Assembly: GCA_903772945.1 (NCBI GenBank)
Contig: CAICTM010000137.1
Span: 1 to 64,000 of the forward strand
Length of the DNA: 64,000 bases
Source: Seminavis robusta
Lineage: Eukaryota; Bacillariophyta; Bacillariophyceae; Naviculales; Naviculaceae
Direction of reading: 5' to 3'
Part shown: positions 22,332 to 34,173 of the stretch, one piece after another
Numbering within the stretch: position 1 is the first letter of the stretch
Layout: each line of letters opens with the position of its first letter
Notes under the pieces: model-generated
Database searches by the model: none
What the model saw: only the letters and a program-made list of their open reading frames with translations
What the model was told of the DNA's origin: nothing
Position numbers and translations under genes: made by a program

Positions 22332-22605
22332 CTTGGTTCCAACAATAGGCAGTCATATCCTCCCAACCCCATCGTTGTTTTGATTGCTTACGCAAGCAAC
22401 CGGCTTCTGGAAACGGCACGGTACCAGTTTTGCAAGCCAAGACATGTGGAGGGTATGATTGATCCAAGGAACAACCATTCACCAGCCCGGGTTGGCCATT
22501 TGACTGCATTATGGGCAACTTACTACTCGGGGTTCCTGCATATTCCTTCCTCCGCTCTCTGGACGGCACGGATGGCTGGGGTATGGTAGTATGCGTTGCT
22601 TGTGT

Positions 22606-22860
22606 TGATGCAGCCCAATGATGCACCAAGCAAAAGCAAGGTCCCATCACAGGAGTGATGATAGTTGTACTATAGGACTCATCTCATGTCCTCTTCGGGG
22701 TACAGTCAGTGAAACTGCTGCAAGTCTTTGGCACTGTAGCGCTTGGTGCAGGCCAATGCTGCACCAAGAAAAAGCAAGGTACAATCCCATTTGTTTTACA
22801 GGTCAGAGGAGTGATACTTCTGCTACGGTGCAGTATCTACTCCTCACCCCGTTTCCTCTT
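22606..22860 (+). repeat. Two-copy direct repeat
   Basis: Units at about 22606-22690 and 22741-22860 share AATG(A/C)TGCACCAAG(C/A)AAA, AGCAAGGT, GGAGTGATA/GAT and a CCTCTT...GGGG ending. They are diverged and of unknown family. Confidence 0.55.
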
Positions 22861-23203
22861 GGGGGCACTAGCTGGCCAGTGGAAACGTCATGTCTGGCTA
22901 TCCAGTAGAGCATAACGCATAACTAGCTAGATTAGAAGACGAACCGCATGTCATCGTGTACGGCCATTTCGAATGAGATGTTGCCGAAAGGGGGTGATGG
23001 GCTAATAACCTCCAAAAGAAATAGGATGGATGTTACGATGGAACCAGCTCGGCCGCATATGCATACCGTACGGCCTTGTATAGTTAGTTATTACCGAAGG
23101 CAGGTACCGCTAGCTACTTCAGAGTTCCTGGCTACTAGCTAGCTAGAGGCTCCTTGGCCTACCTAGCTAGCTAGCCAGTACCGGTACCGCTGTCAACAGA
23201 TAG

Positions 23204-23903
23204 ATGCTACTATCCCAGCAAGCAAGCCATGAATGTACTCTGCCTCATTGGCTTTTGCACGTGTACCACCAAGCAATAAGGAGGAAGTTTGCTTGTCTGG
23301 CTCTGACTAGGTTTGGATCGGAGTGTCCATTGTTGATGGCACTGCCGCAACGTAACAGCTCTGGCAATTTTTGGTGAGTACCTGTTGTAGCGCAGCTTGT
23401 AGCTACAAGAATGTGTCAAGTGCCAAGTGCCAAGCAATGAGATGCTACCCCAGCAGGACATACTTGCTCTGTCTTTTGTGCCGCCGAGCAATAAGGAGAG
23501 AGTTTGACTGACTCGACTCGGCGAGCAGTGGCAGGCTGTGTTCATTTTGCAGTCCTTGAAGGCACTGCCACAGGACACAGGAGTTCCAGCAATTCTGATG
23601 TTTCAGGTTTGTCCGAACCTTTGGGCTGAGTCAGCTTTGTCAACGTTGCTCTCGCAGCCAGTTACATACATGTAGCCAGACCCACTTGTCTCTGTCGCAA
23701 GCTAGCTACCATTGAACCGTCCGCACCAGGCAATAAGGAGGAGTTGAAGGCTTGGATCAATGGGTTCATTATTGATGGCACTGACAGCTCCAGCACTTTT
23801 TGTTGGGTTGCACAGCATGAAATACATGCATGACATGTACCGGTACCGGTAGAAAGGTAGTTTGGCTTCGGACTGAGTCAGCTTGGGTCAGTGTTGAGCC
23901 TCT
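23204..23903 (+). repeat. Three-copy degenerate direct repeat
   Basis: Units begin near 23204, 23440 and 23705. Each has GCAATAAGGAG(G/A), then TTGATGGCACTG or AAGGCACTGCC, then a GCTC(T/C)..GCA(A/C)TTTT-type block. Units 2 and 3 continue into TTTGGGCTGAGTCAGCTT-like sequence. Unit length is about 165-240 bases. All frames are broken, so this is not a gene array. Confidence 0.7.
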
Positions 23904-24459
23904 AAGTCAATCCTCGTAGAAAGATACAGTATCAGGCCCAAAATGAGCCCACGTCAGTAGTTTGGTGCCTATTTACTGTACCGGTAGTGGCGTGGGAGTG
24001 GATAATAACGTCAATAGCCAAACTAAAAACCCCTTTCATCTGATACTATGGAAGACAAAGTAAACCTCTTCCGCGACTACAATGACTCCTAAGAAAACAA
24101 AAATGAGGTTGAACTGCCCCTCTTGGCCGATGTTTCCACCTCATCAGCCAGTCAAAACGATTCAAGGAAACAAAACTCTTGCATCAGCATGTACGTATGT
24201 CTTTGTGCAATGGCATCTCCCTAGCTAGTACTAGCTAGCTAGTCTACTCGTAGTCCTACAAATACATTATTGAAGTCTGAAGGTGATCAAGAGCTTGTCG
24301 CCATTTCTCAAAACCTCAGTGGTTCACAAGGTTGCTACCCCTCCCTCCATTAGCTTAGCTTAGGTCTGAAGCTTCAGCTCTGTTGGGTATATACCCTTTT
24401 TCTACCTGCCATCACATTAAAGTTCCTTGCCTTTTGTGGTTTTTTTAAGTTAGTCAATC

Positions 24460-27400
24460 ATGTCCTCTCGCAGCGGCACGGACCCGCTGTTCGCCATTAG
24501 CGTGCTGAACAACAATCGACGGCGCTACGATGACAGTATCGGGACGCCCCTCTTATCTTCCAGTCATGAGCGAGGAGGGTCTTCCAACCATTCGACGACC
24601 TCTCGCACTCCTCCTTCCACGACGGGACGTAACGGCACCACCACGCCACGTTCCATTGCCTACTCGTCTTCCCATCATAATAATGGCAAGAGACCTCCTC
24701 GTTCCGTCGGACTTTCGACTACCACGACCTTGAATGGAAGCCGTCGCATGAGCAACGGTGGTCTTGGCGGCGGTGGCACTCATCATCGAACCAACGGCAA
24801 AAAGAAGAATCGAATCGTCTACCCTCCACCGCCTCCCACGGCCAGCGTCCAAAGTGCGTACACGGGATATAGCGACGAAGAGGATGAAGACGATGATCAC
24901 GAAGACTTGTCCATTTCCGGATTGGACGGTCTCGGTAGTGGCCATCGTACGCGGGATCGTCCCACTTCCATGAATGGAAATGGCCATCATAATCATCAAG
25001 ATAATCAATCCGTGGTGACGGATGTCCTGGATATTTCTCGCAATGTCGGCTCCAAGGTCATGACGATGCAAGAACCCATTGCCGAACGAACCATTTTCCC
25101 GTCCGAAGCGGCTGTGACATCGTCTGAAGGACTCGATTCCAAGACTCCCGAAGTGGTGATGCATCCCACACAGGCACAACCCAACCAACAGCTCATGAGT
25201 GACGAAGACTTGGATGCGGTTGGACAGTTTTTGGTGCAGGGATCCTGTGTTGGAATTATCATTTGGTTATTCTTGCTGTTCAATGTATACCTGTTGGCAC
25301 CCGAAGACAGTTACGAATATTTGACCGGCATGGAACGACAAGCCGGTTGGACCATTGTCATTTTATTGTTTGCCACCAATACGACTCGTATCATCCCATT
25401 GGCATTTCAGAAAAATGGATTCCAATTCCTAAAGAGTGGGATCATGGGTGAGTTTTATTTGTTTATTGATTTTCCTATGAATCGATTTTTTGGGTATCAT
25501 ACCATACGAGAAAGTTTTTCGTTTTCTTATTCTCATTCCTTTTTCTCCTGATGTCGCTACGTTGTTTTACGATTGTAGTTGGAAGCTTTACGGTTCAGTT
25601 TATTGCTCTGGTATCCAACTGGATCATGGTAGTCTTCAAGACGCCCGTCATGATTGACCCATACACTGGAATGAGGATTCACTTGTTCCGATTTGCCGTT
25701 TGGACTCCACTCTCCTTTCTCATGAGTAAGTTTGAAAGTGAATATCGAAGGAGCAACCACAGCCAGAAAAGAAAGAAAAAAGAGCATCGTTTACTCATTT
25801 ATTTTCTTTGTCACAAATATTTATTTATTCTATCGTGCAGCCTTTTTGACCGAAGCCATTGATCTCAACTGGCAATCCAAGGCATCCGTCCATCAATCCT
25901 TTCACCAGCATTCCTACCAAGTCGCTTGGTGGCACGCATCCTTCATGGCACTCAGTACTGTATGTGGGGGCATTTTCCCCTTTTGCAAGAATCCATTCAT
26001 TTGGTGGGAAGTCATGATCATTAGTTGGATCCTCTTTGCCACCATTTATCTACGATTCTATCAGCGATACGTTAGAGCTAAAGTATTGAAGGAGCAGCAA
26101 CAACACCAGCTGCCCACCAAGTCCAAGCAAACACGAGGACCCAATTTCTTGCTCAATGAAGCTGTCGATCGATCCCGCATGAGCTTTCAGTTGATTTGTC
26201 TCTGTACTTGTACATGGACATTGATTGCCTTGACATTTACCCTGGCATGTTTCCTACCCGAATGGGTGCCAAAAGATTCCTTTTGGGCCAGTCCGGAGTT
26301 GCCATTGGTCGTGGGGACTATGCTCGAGTCCGTCAGTAAGGTCTATTACCTCACCATGCAGCTTCACGTGTATGATAAAGTCTTTGATGAGAGTGCCCGA
26401 TCGGCCAGGCGTTTGGAAGAAATGAGGACTCTCATGTCGGCCTTGTGGGAAGCAAGCAGTAAGTGGTGTATACAAATATATTTCGGTGTCAAAATGGTGG
26501 CACCGTATGTACGCCTGCTAACCCGTGATTTTTGTTTCCTTGTTGTGTTCCGCAGCCGACATTTTGGTCATCTGTGCCGAGACGGATTCCTTTATTCATG
26601 CGGTGATCAGCCCACATCCGCTGCTTCAGTCTGAAGTCGAAGAATTCACGGCACGAAGGAACACGTCTTCGACCATGTTGGAAATCTCCAAGTTCAACAA
26701 CACATTCGTCAGCTTCCCCATGAATCTCTCCGAGCCAGTAACAAGGGAAGACGCGCAGCGCATTCAAAGCCAGCGGTTACGAGAACTCAACATGGAATTC
26801 ACAGAGCGAGACACGACAAGAGGCAAAAACTTGGCAACGCTGGCGAAGTTGGCCAAGCGAGCTTGCCTAGATGAACAGTCGTGGCACAACAATGCTGCCA
26901 CTTGGTCTCTGCAGGAAATGGTCGAGTACAACCCCAACACGGATTCAGAAATTCCAGTCCAATGCGAAGCTAAAGTGACAACCATTGATAGTGGTGGTGT
27001 CCTCCTGGTCCTCCGAGACGTACAAGAACGCTACCAGCGCTTCGAGGTTGAGAAAGCTCTTCTTGAGGAAGTCATCGTTCGAAAGAAAGATGCCGAAGCC
27101 ATTCGATTCACCCGTCACGAGGTCAAGAACGGCCTTCTTGCAGCTATTGGCATTGTTGATGGGCTCAAAGAACAAATGCAGAAACACAGTGCCGGTGCTG
27201 ATGATTCGCACATGGACGATCTCGATGCAGCCCTGAAAGAAATTCTAGAGGCTATTCTTGACAACGCGATGATTAGAGAAGTGGTGTACGAAGGCTACGT
27301 TCCTCGCCGAGAAAACGTCGATTTGGTGCAACTTTTGGACCCCAAGTCACGGGAACGCAGTTCCTGTGGAAGTAATTTATCTGACGGCGGCGGTTCGAAA

Positions 27401-28904
27401 CGTCATTTCCCGCTGTTTGCCTCACCGGAGCCATTCCCACAATTGTTGCTGGACCCTCAACTGATGCGCAAGATTTATCAAAATGCTGTATCCAACGCCT
27501 GGTAAGTGCAGAGTAATTGGGTGTTCCACCCGTCGCGACGTTATGATGATGGTAGCATTCTGCTCACACATGCGACGTTTTCCTGGATATCTCAGCAAGT
27601 ATGGCAAGAAGGACGGAGACGTCAAGACATTTTTGACCTATGACTCTGCAAGTCACATTTTCCGAATGGAAGTTTTCAATCTCCCTGGATACAACCATGA
27701 AGCTTTGGTCAGGCTCAGCCAGGAGGAATCTGAACGGGTCTTCCAGGAGAGCACCCAGCTTCCTATCAATCAGCGTCTGGACACAAAGGAAGGAAAGTTG
27801 GTATCAGCTCGTAGCGCTGGTGACGGTGCCTGGATTATGCAAAAGTGTGCCGAATGTTTGGGTGGCACCTGCGACATCAATTACACTCCTAACGGAACCA
27901 CTCTGACTTTTGAGTGCCCAGCAACCGTTTCTGACGAGTGGAAGGAACAACAACGGAGTGTGGCATCAGTGCCTGAAGAATTTAAAATCCCCCCTACGAC
28001 ATGGGCTATTGCGGTCGAAGATTCTCCAATGCAACAAAAGCTGCTGGATCGATTCTTGAAACAGGCAGGATTTCCGAAGGAGAAGTGCGTAGTTCTAGGA
28101 AAGACAGCGGATGAGATCTACAACTTCACAGACACAATCCGAGACCTAATGCGCGAAAACGAGAATGATAAGTTTGTTCTGATTATCGATGAGAACTTGG
28201 ACATTGTCGAAGGTGGAGCCGTCACATCCACAGTGTCGGGTTCATTTTCAATTCACCAACTGCGAAAGTCGATGGACGAGGAGGACGAGGCGAGAATGCT
28301 TGCTCTTATTCGCAGCGCAAACGATTCGGTTCAGGAGGTTGAAATGTATCAGTCTCGCGCTCACGGATTCTTGCTGAAAGGCCCCATGAAGAAAGGTGGA
28401 CTGCTGGAAGAAATCAAACCTTGGTGGATTCGCCGATTCAGGAAGGTTCGTACACGTCGTCGTCGAACTGGCGATAGGAGGGGCGTTGGCCGAAATGGCT
28501 CCGGATCGGGCGGACGTCTCATGTCCAACATGTCCAGCAGTGATTTCAACCACGATGACGCATTTGGTATCACAAGGGAACGCATCATGGAGTTTGTGAC
28601 AAACATTGATGCACTGTGCGGCTATCGACCGCTTGTGGACGGCCACAGCTCCGGTGCAACTGTCGGTCCTGGTCATAGTACAGACTGGCAACCGATTCGG
28701 TACAAGCTTTTGTTACTGAATATTGACTTGAAGATCAATTCGGACAGAGATCTCTTGTGTTTGGCAGCAAAAGCAATCGATGATCTCACCAGCCAGGGAG
28801 GTGCGGGTGGCGTACCGGACAACCTTTTGCATCAATGGATGGAGATCAGGGACCTTGTGACTAAAGGGGTTGAAGACACTGCAGTTGCAAATGGCACATC
28901 CTAA
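24460..28904 (+). CDS. Membrane-bound hybrid histidine kinase
   Basis: Five exons inferred: 24460-25447, 25579-25725, 25841-26458, 26556-27501 and 27596-28904; all introns are GT-AG and frames join cleanly (1335 aa). Residues 1-255 are a disordered Ser/His/Asn-rich cytosolic-looking region. About 260-550 carry roughly seven hydrophobic segments. A PAS-like stretch ends in VLLVLRDVQERYQRFEVEKA. The phosphoacceptor box is RFTRHEVKNGL (His772), and the ATPase N box is QNAVSNACKYGK, formed across intron 4, followed by SAGDGAWIMQK. Residues about 1035-1175 are a diverged receiver (AVEDSPMQQK, VLIIDENLD with the likely phospho-Asp, LLKGPM). The final ~130 residues may be an HPt-like helical bundle but lack a clear His motif. 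It probably senses a signal at a membrane and starts a phosphorelay; the signal is unknown. Confidence 0.87.
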
Positions 28905-30412
28905 TGTGTCCGTAGTTGACAATAACCAAAACGTTTTAGATAATATATGTATGCATGAACACCATGGCTTCTTCTGACTGTCGCCATTTTTCCAAACCGG
29001 CCACCTATGTCTTGAAACGTTTCCATTGGCGGGGTTGAGGTGTGTGGATCCATTGTCACTTTGGCTCAGTCTTCTCCCCAATCAATGGATGGAATCACAA
29101 TGTAAAAGCAGTCATCACTTTGTTTCTTCTTGATACTCCAACAGCTGCTCCCACCAACTAAAAGTGCTACATCATTCCCCCATACAGGTAAGCGTTATGG
29201 CCGTCTTCTCTAGCGACGTGGAGTTGTAGGATATTTTCTGCTCTGTAGACAGCAACTTTGGCAACCTTTTTGCCACAGTATCAAATGTCTTTTGGTCTTT
29301 GTCATTTGGAGTCTTTTGAACTGCTCCTCTTTTGCGCCGTTCGCTCTCTGCAGTTTCTTGTTCACTCGTGTTGGGTCTGGCATGCAAAGCAGTGCCCAAG
29401 GTGGGATGAATGAAAAGTCTTTGAAAGCCGCATGCCTGCCTGTTACCCCCAATCTGTGTCATCTCCAAGCAGGAAGTCCCCGTTGGGTCCACATTGTCGG
29501 CTTTGAGAGAGGAGAAATAAAAGCTGGTTGCTACGGTAGCTAGCAAGCTCAGTAAAGGTAAGAGGAGCTTGTTTGGGTCCCTCCCGATCACTGCGTCCTT
29601 CGTCGGCAACCATGCACCCTCCGCCCACCAGCAACCATCTATTAGATAATTTCCCATCCAATTCTATTGCCGGTACGATACAGGTATAAAGTCGGTTTTG
29701 GTCCATCGATTTGAGACATCAGCGATACTATAGCAAAAACAGTACAATATCGGAAACCTTCTGTCTCACTCTCTATTTGCTGAGTTAACGGGACTCAATA
29801 ATGGACCAAAATATTTAACAATCTCACAAAAAGTATAACGAAAATGAAATACACGTTTAACATAGGGTATGTGATGTTAAATCATGTGGTCAGTATGGGT
29901 AACATGCTATGAGTCAATGGTACTTGAGGTCGATTTCGTATTAATCTACTTATGGGTCAATCGGACATTGAGACAGTCATTTGCTTATAGACGGTTTTGG
30001 TCCATTTTTGGGCTGTAGCGCTGGTACACTTTCTACGTGTCTCACCCACTTCCTTTATTAAACTCGTACGGGTGCGCTAGTTTGGATTTCAGACATGGAT
30101 AGTACCTGTACCGTTAAGTTTGTGATGTGCAATCGAACAGAGTTAGGGCTAAATTTGAATTTTGAGAAACGAGGCATCAACGAACTAGCGAACTCCAACA
30201 AACGAAGACCTTCAAGAACCCAGTATAACCAAACCTCGCAGGACCATCACACTGAACTAGACTACTGTATCCAACAATCAACTACTAGTAATAGCGACCA
30301 AGGCAAGGTTGACGTACCCGTCCGACAAAAGGATTGCACAAAGCATACATACATTAAAAGAAAGTCTGGATTGATTGATTGACTGATAGATTCTTGTTGT
30401 TCTGGTTCAAAA
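28905..30412. other. Intergenic region with one weak open frame
   Basis: Apart from the doubtful minus-strand frame at 29172-29657, nothing here looks coding. 29700-30060 is AT-rich and lacks long frames. The last ~50 bases form the probable leader of the secreted DUF1566 gene, with TTGATTGATTGACTGAT repeats near 30370. Confidence 0.45.
29172..29657 (-). CDS. Doubtful hypothetical membrane protein
   Basis: 161-aa open frame. One hydrophobic stretch is visible (KLLLPLLSLLATVATSFYF, about residues 30-48), followed by a polar region rich in Thr, Lys and Glu. No family is recognised, no paralogue exists in the window, and upstream sequence shows no initiator-like element. It could be a single-pass protein or a chance frame. 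Confidence 0.25.
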   Translation of the reverse strand: MGNYLIDGCWWAEGAWLPTKDAVIGRDPNKLLLPLLSLLATVATSFYFSSLKADNVDPTGTSCLEMTQIGGNRQACGFQRLFIHPTLGTALHARPNTSEQETAESERRKRGAVQKTPNDKDQKTFDTVAKRLPKLLSTEQKISYNSTSLEKTAITLTCMGE

Positions 30413-32010
30413 ATGGCAGTGATGCTTGCCAAGCCAACCATGGGTTCCCTTTGCATGCTGGGGTTCTTTCTCATCTTTTCAGTCTTAGTAGTTGCAGGCA
30501 ACGAAGTGGATGATGTAGCTTGCAATGCGAACCAAGTACAAGCGTGCCATTGTCCAGGCAATGGCTTTGACGACGACGCGAGCGATCATCCTGGAGGCAT
30601 GCAGTTTTGCTTGCCGGATGAATCGGGTTGGACCGATTGTGCCCCGTGTCTTTGGTACGAGGAATGGTGTGACATTGAAACCAATTTGTGCTGGCAAGAT
30701 CCTCCCAAGGACTCCAATGTTCCATCCAAACACGGGGGTGTCACGGTGCATGACGCCATGCGCTATTGCGAAGAGTTAGCCTTTGGAGGCCACTACGATT
30801 GGCGGTTGCCGACTCTGACAGAATTGCGATCCATTATAGATGGAGTGGGCATGACGGAACTGATGCAATTGCAGGGTCTCATTTTGGACGACCTGTGTCC
30901 CATTACCGAGGGATCTACCGTGGAAGGTATGACCATGGTAGATGTCATTTTGTGTACGGGACGGCTCAACTCCTTTGAATGTCCAGGATCCGGGGGTTGC
31001 TGCTGGAATGAAAATCTACAGGGAACTTGTAACACCATTGATCCTGCTTCCACAACCCATTACCTCGAGTTTTGGAGTTCCACACCAGCTGCAGATGATC
31101 CCGAAAATTGGTAAGTCCAAGCATGCATCCTATATTATTATATGCAGGTTGTTCTTTAAAAGCTGTGTTTGATACCCTTCACTTACTGAACTATGAATCT
31201 TGCTCATCCATCAGGTACGGCTTTGTGTTCTTTGACACTGGCACTGTGGGATTCAACCATGCACTCTCGTTTGGAGAGGTGCGTTGCGTACGAGACAACG
31301 ATGATATTTCCGTCCTTCCATCCAACAACAACAATCCACCACCGCAACCTTTGATGACGATTGTCGATAGCATGTGCGCACTTCCCGTGGAAAGCTGTTT
31401 CCCCGGTCAAACTCGCAACTGCTCTTGTACCACGGGGCGAGATGGAATGATGGCCGTCACGGCAGACGGAGCACAACGCTGTGTCAATGCTACCGATTCC
31501 AACAACATTGCACCACTGGCGACGAACGATGACAGTATGTGCTTTGGTCACTGCCAATGTTCCAGCTTTCAAGAGAGTCCGGAACCAGTGGATGTGTGTG
31601 ATCAATGCGATCAAGTCAACGTCACGGTGCGAGTTCCCAATCGTCTCGAGACACAACCCTACATGCTCGCCGTCTTTCTCTACAAGTACGGCACACTGGA
31701 CTTTCGCCCACCCGATGTGGGAGTCCAAGAGAACGAGATTCGCTACCCAGATATTGACGTGGACAAACCAATTACCATGACCATTCCAGGATGCTCCTAT
31801 TACAGAGATCGATGCATGGAAGGAGAGTACTTTCTCAGTATCTATTTGAAAATGAACGAGGGGAGATTCCCTGGCATCCCGGAACCTTTCGATGACTACT
31901 TTTATGCGGACGGCAGAAACGAGGACCCCATTGTGCTAACGACTGGCAACAATCAAACGATTGAGTTGGATGTGACAGTGGAGCCCTTTATCATGTCCAT
32001 GCTGCCCTAA
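30413..32010 (+). CDS. Secreted DUF1566/Lcl-type protein
   Basis: Two exons (30413-31110 and 31215-32010; intron 104 nt, GTAAGT...CAG) encode 497 aa. Residues about 1-28 form a signal peptide (LCMLGFFLIFSVLVVAGNE). A Cys-rich segment follows. Residues about 110-300 have the DUF1566 (Lcl C-terminal) pattern: DAMRYCEEL, YDWRLPTLTELRSI, EFWSSTP, then GFNHALSFGEVRCVRD across the intron. A second Cys-rich stretch (FPGQTRNCSCTTG) and a ~130-residue beta-looking C-terminal region complete it. It is predicted to be extracellular or in the secretory path. DUF1566 is mostly known from bacterial surface proteins, so ancient transfer is possible, but the intron and codon use look native. The function is unknown; binding or adhesion is a guess. 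Confidence 0.8.
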
Positions 32011-32342
32011 ACTACACTACATCTGCTCATGGCAGCGATTGTGGCATCGAGCGACGAGAGGGGGAAGCAAAGAAGCAATCTACATGTACAATATCATCAT
32101 TATACATGCATCGGGAGGAGAGTGGACCCATGATGATAGTGGGACTGTTGTGCTAATGAAATCGTAGTGATTATATAGTAGCTGTATTTTAAATTGATTA
32201 GAGTTGAGCTATTCCCTGCAGTTCTCAGTGCGTTGTTGGATTGGATGCTGTACCGGTAACCTAAAGGCTCGAGTGGAATTTGAGACGGACAGCAAGGGGT
32301 CGTTGGATTGTGAAGCTTGACAATTGCAGGCTTGATCCAATT
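32011..32342. other. Convergent 3' intergenic spacer
   Basis: A 332-base spacer between the 3' ends of the DUF1566 gene (plus) and the RING/TRAF gene (minus). It probably holds both 3' UTRs. Nothing else is seen. Confidence 0.5.
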
Positions 32343-33653
32343 TCAGTAGACACGGAAGCTGTCGCGCTTTCGGAGCTTGAAGGTTGCAGAAATAGCAATC
32401 GAGTCGAGATCTCCAAAACTTTCTTCCAACATTGGAAGAGTGAATGGCTGCTGGTTGCCGTCCTCGGTCCTACTACTAGCCATTGAGAAAGAGAATGCCT
32501 TGGTGGCGTAATCTGGAGCAGTCGTTGGAAGGTTGTTGCTGGTGTGACCGCCTGATGGAAACGAATAAGATTTGGCTCCCTTCCAGTGGATAGAGACAGG
32601 ATCCAAAGGGGTACTCACAAACGTGTAGGACTTGACGGTCAGATGCAGGAGGATACGAATGTTGTCGTTGCTGTTGTTCACGTAGACTTGCAAGAAAAAG
32701 TCCAAATCGTTGGTCTCAATGGTGGAGGATTGTACCACCTCCTTGTTCTTCAAGGCGCCAATGTGGCCACGTGAAAGATCCCAATCCATGTGGAGTTTCT
32801 GCCAATGCAACTCGTCGGACACCAGCTGAAGATGCTCTGGATTGCAGCAGTGGGCTTGCAAATCCTCTCGGGGATCTCTGGCATGGCAACATCCAAGTTG
32901 GGCCAATGGGCAGGGAACTAGAACTTTGGGACAGACACCAGGGTGGATGGAATGAAGGTTTCGGCGCTGGACTTGGTCTTGGCAAAGCTGGCAAGTTACG
33001 AGGGCGGCCGGACACATCCTGTCCTTGTGAAACACCAACGTCGACGCCTTGATATCTTCGTCTTGGCACATTGGACAAGTGACCATGCGTTGAGGGCACT
33101 CGTTTTGACTATGCGTGTTGGACTCGGACGCTCGGATCGTTTCTTGGCACAAGTTGCAGGTGATCATGGTGAAGTGGCACTCCTTGGTCTGATGATCTTC
33201 GAGGCATCGTAGAGGTCCAGTCCAAGAACAACCCTGAGGAGAAGGCGGTGGAACCACCTCGGTCTGTTTTTGCTGGATCTGAGTGCGCTTTCCACTGCGG
33301 AGGGTTCGACCAGGAACTGTGCGAACGATCGTTTTGACTACTTGTTGTTGCTGGGGCGGTGTGTTTTCCTTATTGTTGATGTCTTTGTTGTCGTTGATGT
33401 GCTTGGGGCATCGTACCTGTAGATTCATAATCCTGCGACTTATACCCCGACTGACTTGCTTGTTTCTAGGCATAAATCGACGACACATGGGACAATCGTT
33501 GCTTTGTTCGGCCCAAGTCGAAATGCAAGAAAAACAGAAGGAATGAAAATAGGAACAGACGATTGTTGGCTCATTCTGAACTTGATAGCAAATGAAACAT
33601 ACGTAGTCTTCGTTGACTGGCTGATCGACAAAGTGTTCGGTATCGATTCCCAT
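32343..33653 (-). CDS. RING and TRAF-type zinc-finger protein, probable E3 ligase
   Basis: 436-aa single-exon protein. I prefer Met at 33653 (CCAACCATGGG context) over an in-frame Met at 33788, because the extra 45 residues look like leader sequence. Residues about 18-60 form a C3HC4 RING: CFIC, then C-x3-H, C-x2-C, and CPMC. Residues about 135-300 hold TRAF-type zinc fingers with regular C-x-x-C...H...C spacing (CNLCQETIRAS, CPMCQDEDIK, CQLCQDQVQR, CPLAQLGCC). The C-terminal ~130 residues are beta-rich and could be a diverged TRAF/MATH-like domain. By family it would transfer ubiquitin; substrates are unknown. There is no membrane segment. Confidence 0.85.
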   Translation of the reverse strand: MGIDTEHFVDQPVNEDYVCFICYQVQNEPTIVCSYFHSFCFSCISTWAEQSNDCPMCRRFMPRNKQVSRGISRRIMNLQVRCPKHINDNKDINNKENTPPQQQQVVKTIVRTVPGRTLRSGKRTQIQQKQTEVVPPPSPQGCSWTGPLRCLEDHQTKECHFTMITCNLCQETIRASESNTHSQNECPQRMVTCPMCQDEDIKASTLVFHKDRMCPAALVTCQLCQDQVQRRNLHSIHPGVCPKVLVPCPLAQLGCCHARDPREDLQAHCCNPEHLQLVSDELHWQKLHMDWDLSRGHIGALKNKEVVQSSTIETNDLDFFLQVYVNNSNDNIRILLHLTVKSYTFVSTPLDPVSIHWKGAKSYSFPSGGHTSNNLPTTAPDYATKAFSFSMASSRTEDGNQQPFTLPMLEESFGDLDSIAISATFKLRKRDSFRVY

Positions 33654-34173
33654 GGTTGGACGAATGAATGAATATATAGCTACTTTATGGTAGAAGCGAC
33701 GATGAAGTTGGTTGTGATGAGGCAAGTGTCGGCGTTTGATGAGCTCAAAAAAAATGAACGTCGAAGCAACGGCTGCCTTTGAACACACGGATGAAGATCA
33801 AAAGAGCACTAATAATCGAAGTGGGGATCTTGCCACATAAATGACGTCACGTGCCGTCTCTTTCGCGGTGTCCGAACGATTTAAAAGACATTCCGGTACC
33901 GGTACGTTTTGATTCAATCACAGAAGCATTATTACATGTATATGCATACTACCGTACTATGTCATAGTAGTAGTTTGCTCAGCCACAATAACAGACAAGA
34001 CACCAACACATACATGTACATCAACCTTGTGGGTGTGCTCCTCGTGGTTCGTACTTTGTACTCCCTCAGCCCTCAGCCAGTCCTCTTGGAGTATTCCCTT
34101 TTCCCTTCCCTCCTCATAATTCAAGACACTACCAAACTCTCAAGTCGAAGCAACATCTAGCTAAGCGAACACC
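33654..34173. other. Divergent promoter region
   Basis: A 520-base spacer between two divergent genes (RING/TRAF on minus, lipid kinase on plus) that probably holds both promoters. GGTACCGGTAC lies at 33895-33905. No gene seen. Confidence 0.5.

Larger units (their letters stand above)
22332..24459. other. Repeat-rich intergenic region
   Basis: No supportable gene. The first ~170 bases are still similar to the region beyond copy 1 of the receptor. Then come a two-copy repeat (22606-22690, 22741-22860), a three-copy repeat (23.2-23.9 kb), and CTAG / GGTACC clusters near 23105-23190 and 24220-24245. The last ~100 bases before 24460 are probably the histidine kinase promoter and leader. Confidence 0.55.

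Noticed and set aside
23210-23578. 122-aa minus-strand frame.
   Set aside because: It lies wholly inside the three-copy repeat; the frame is not kept in the other units.
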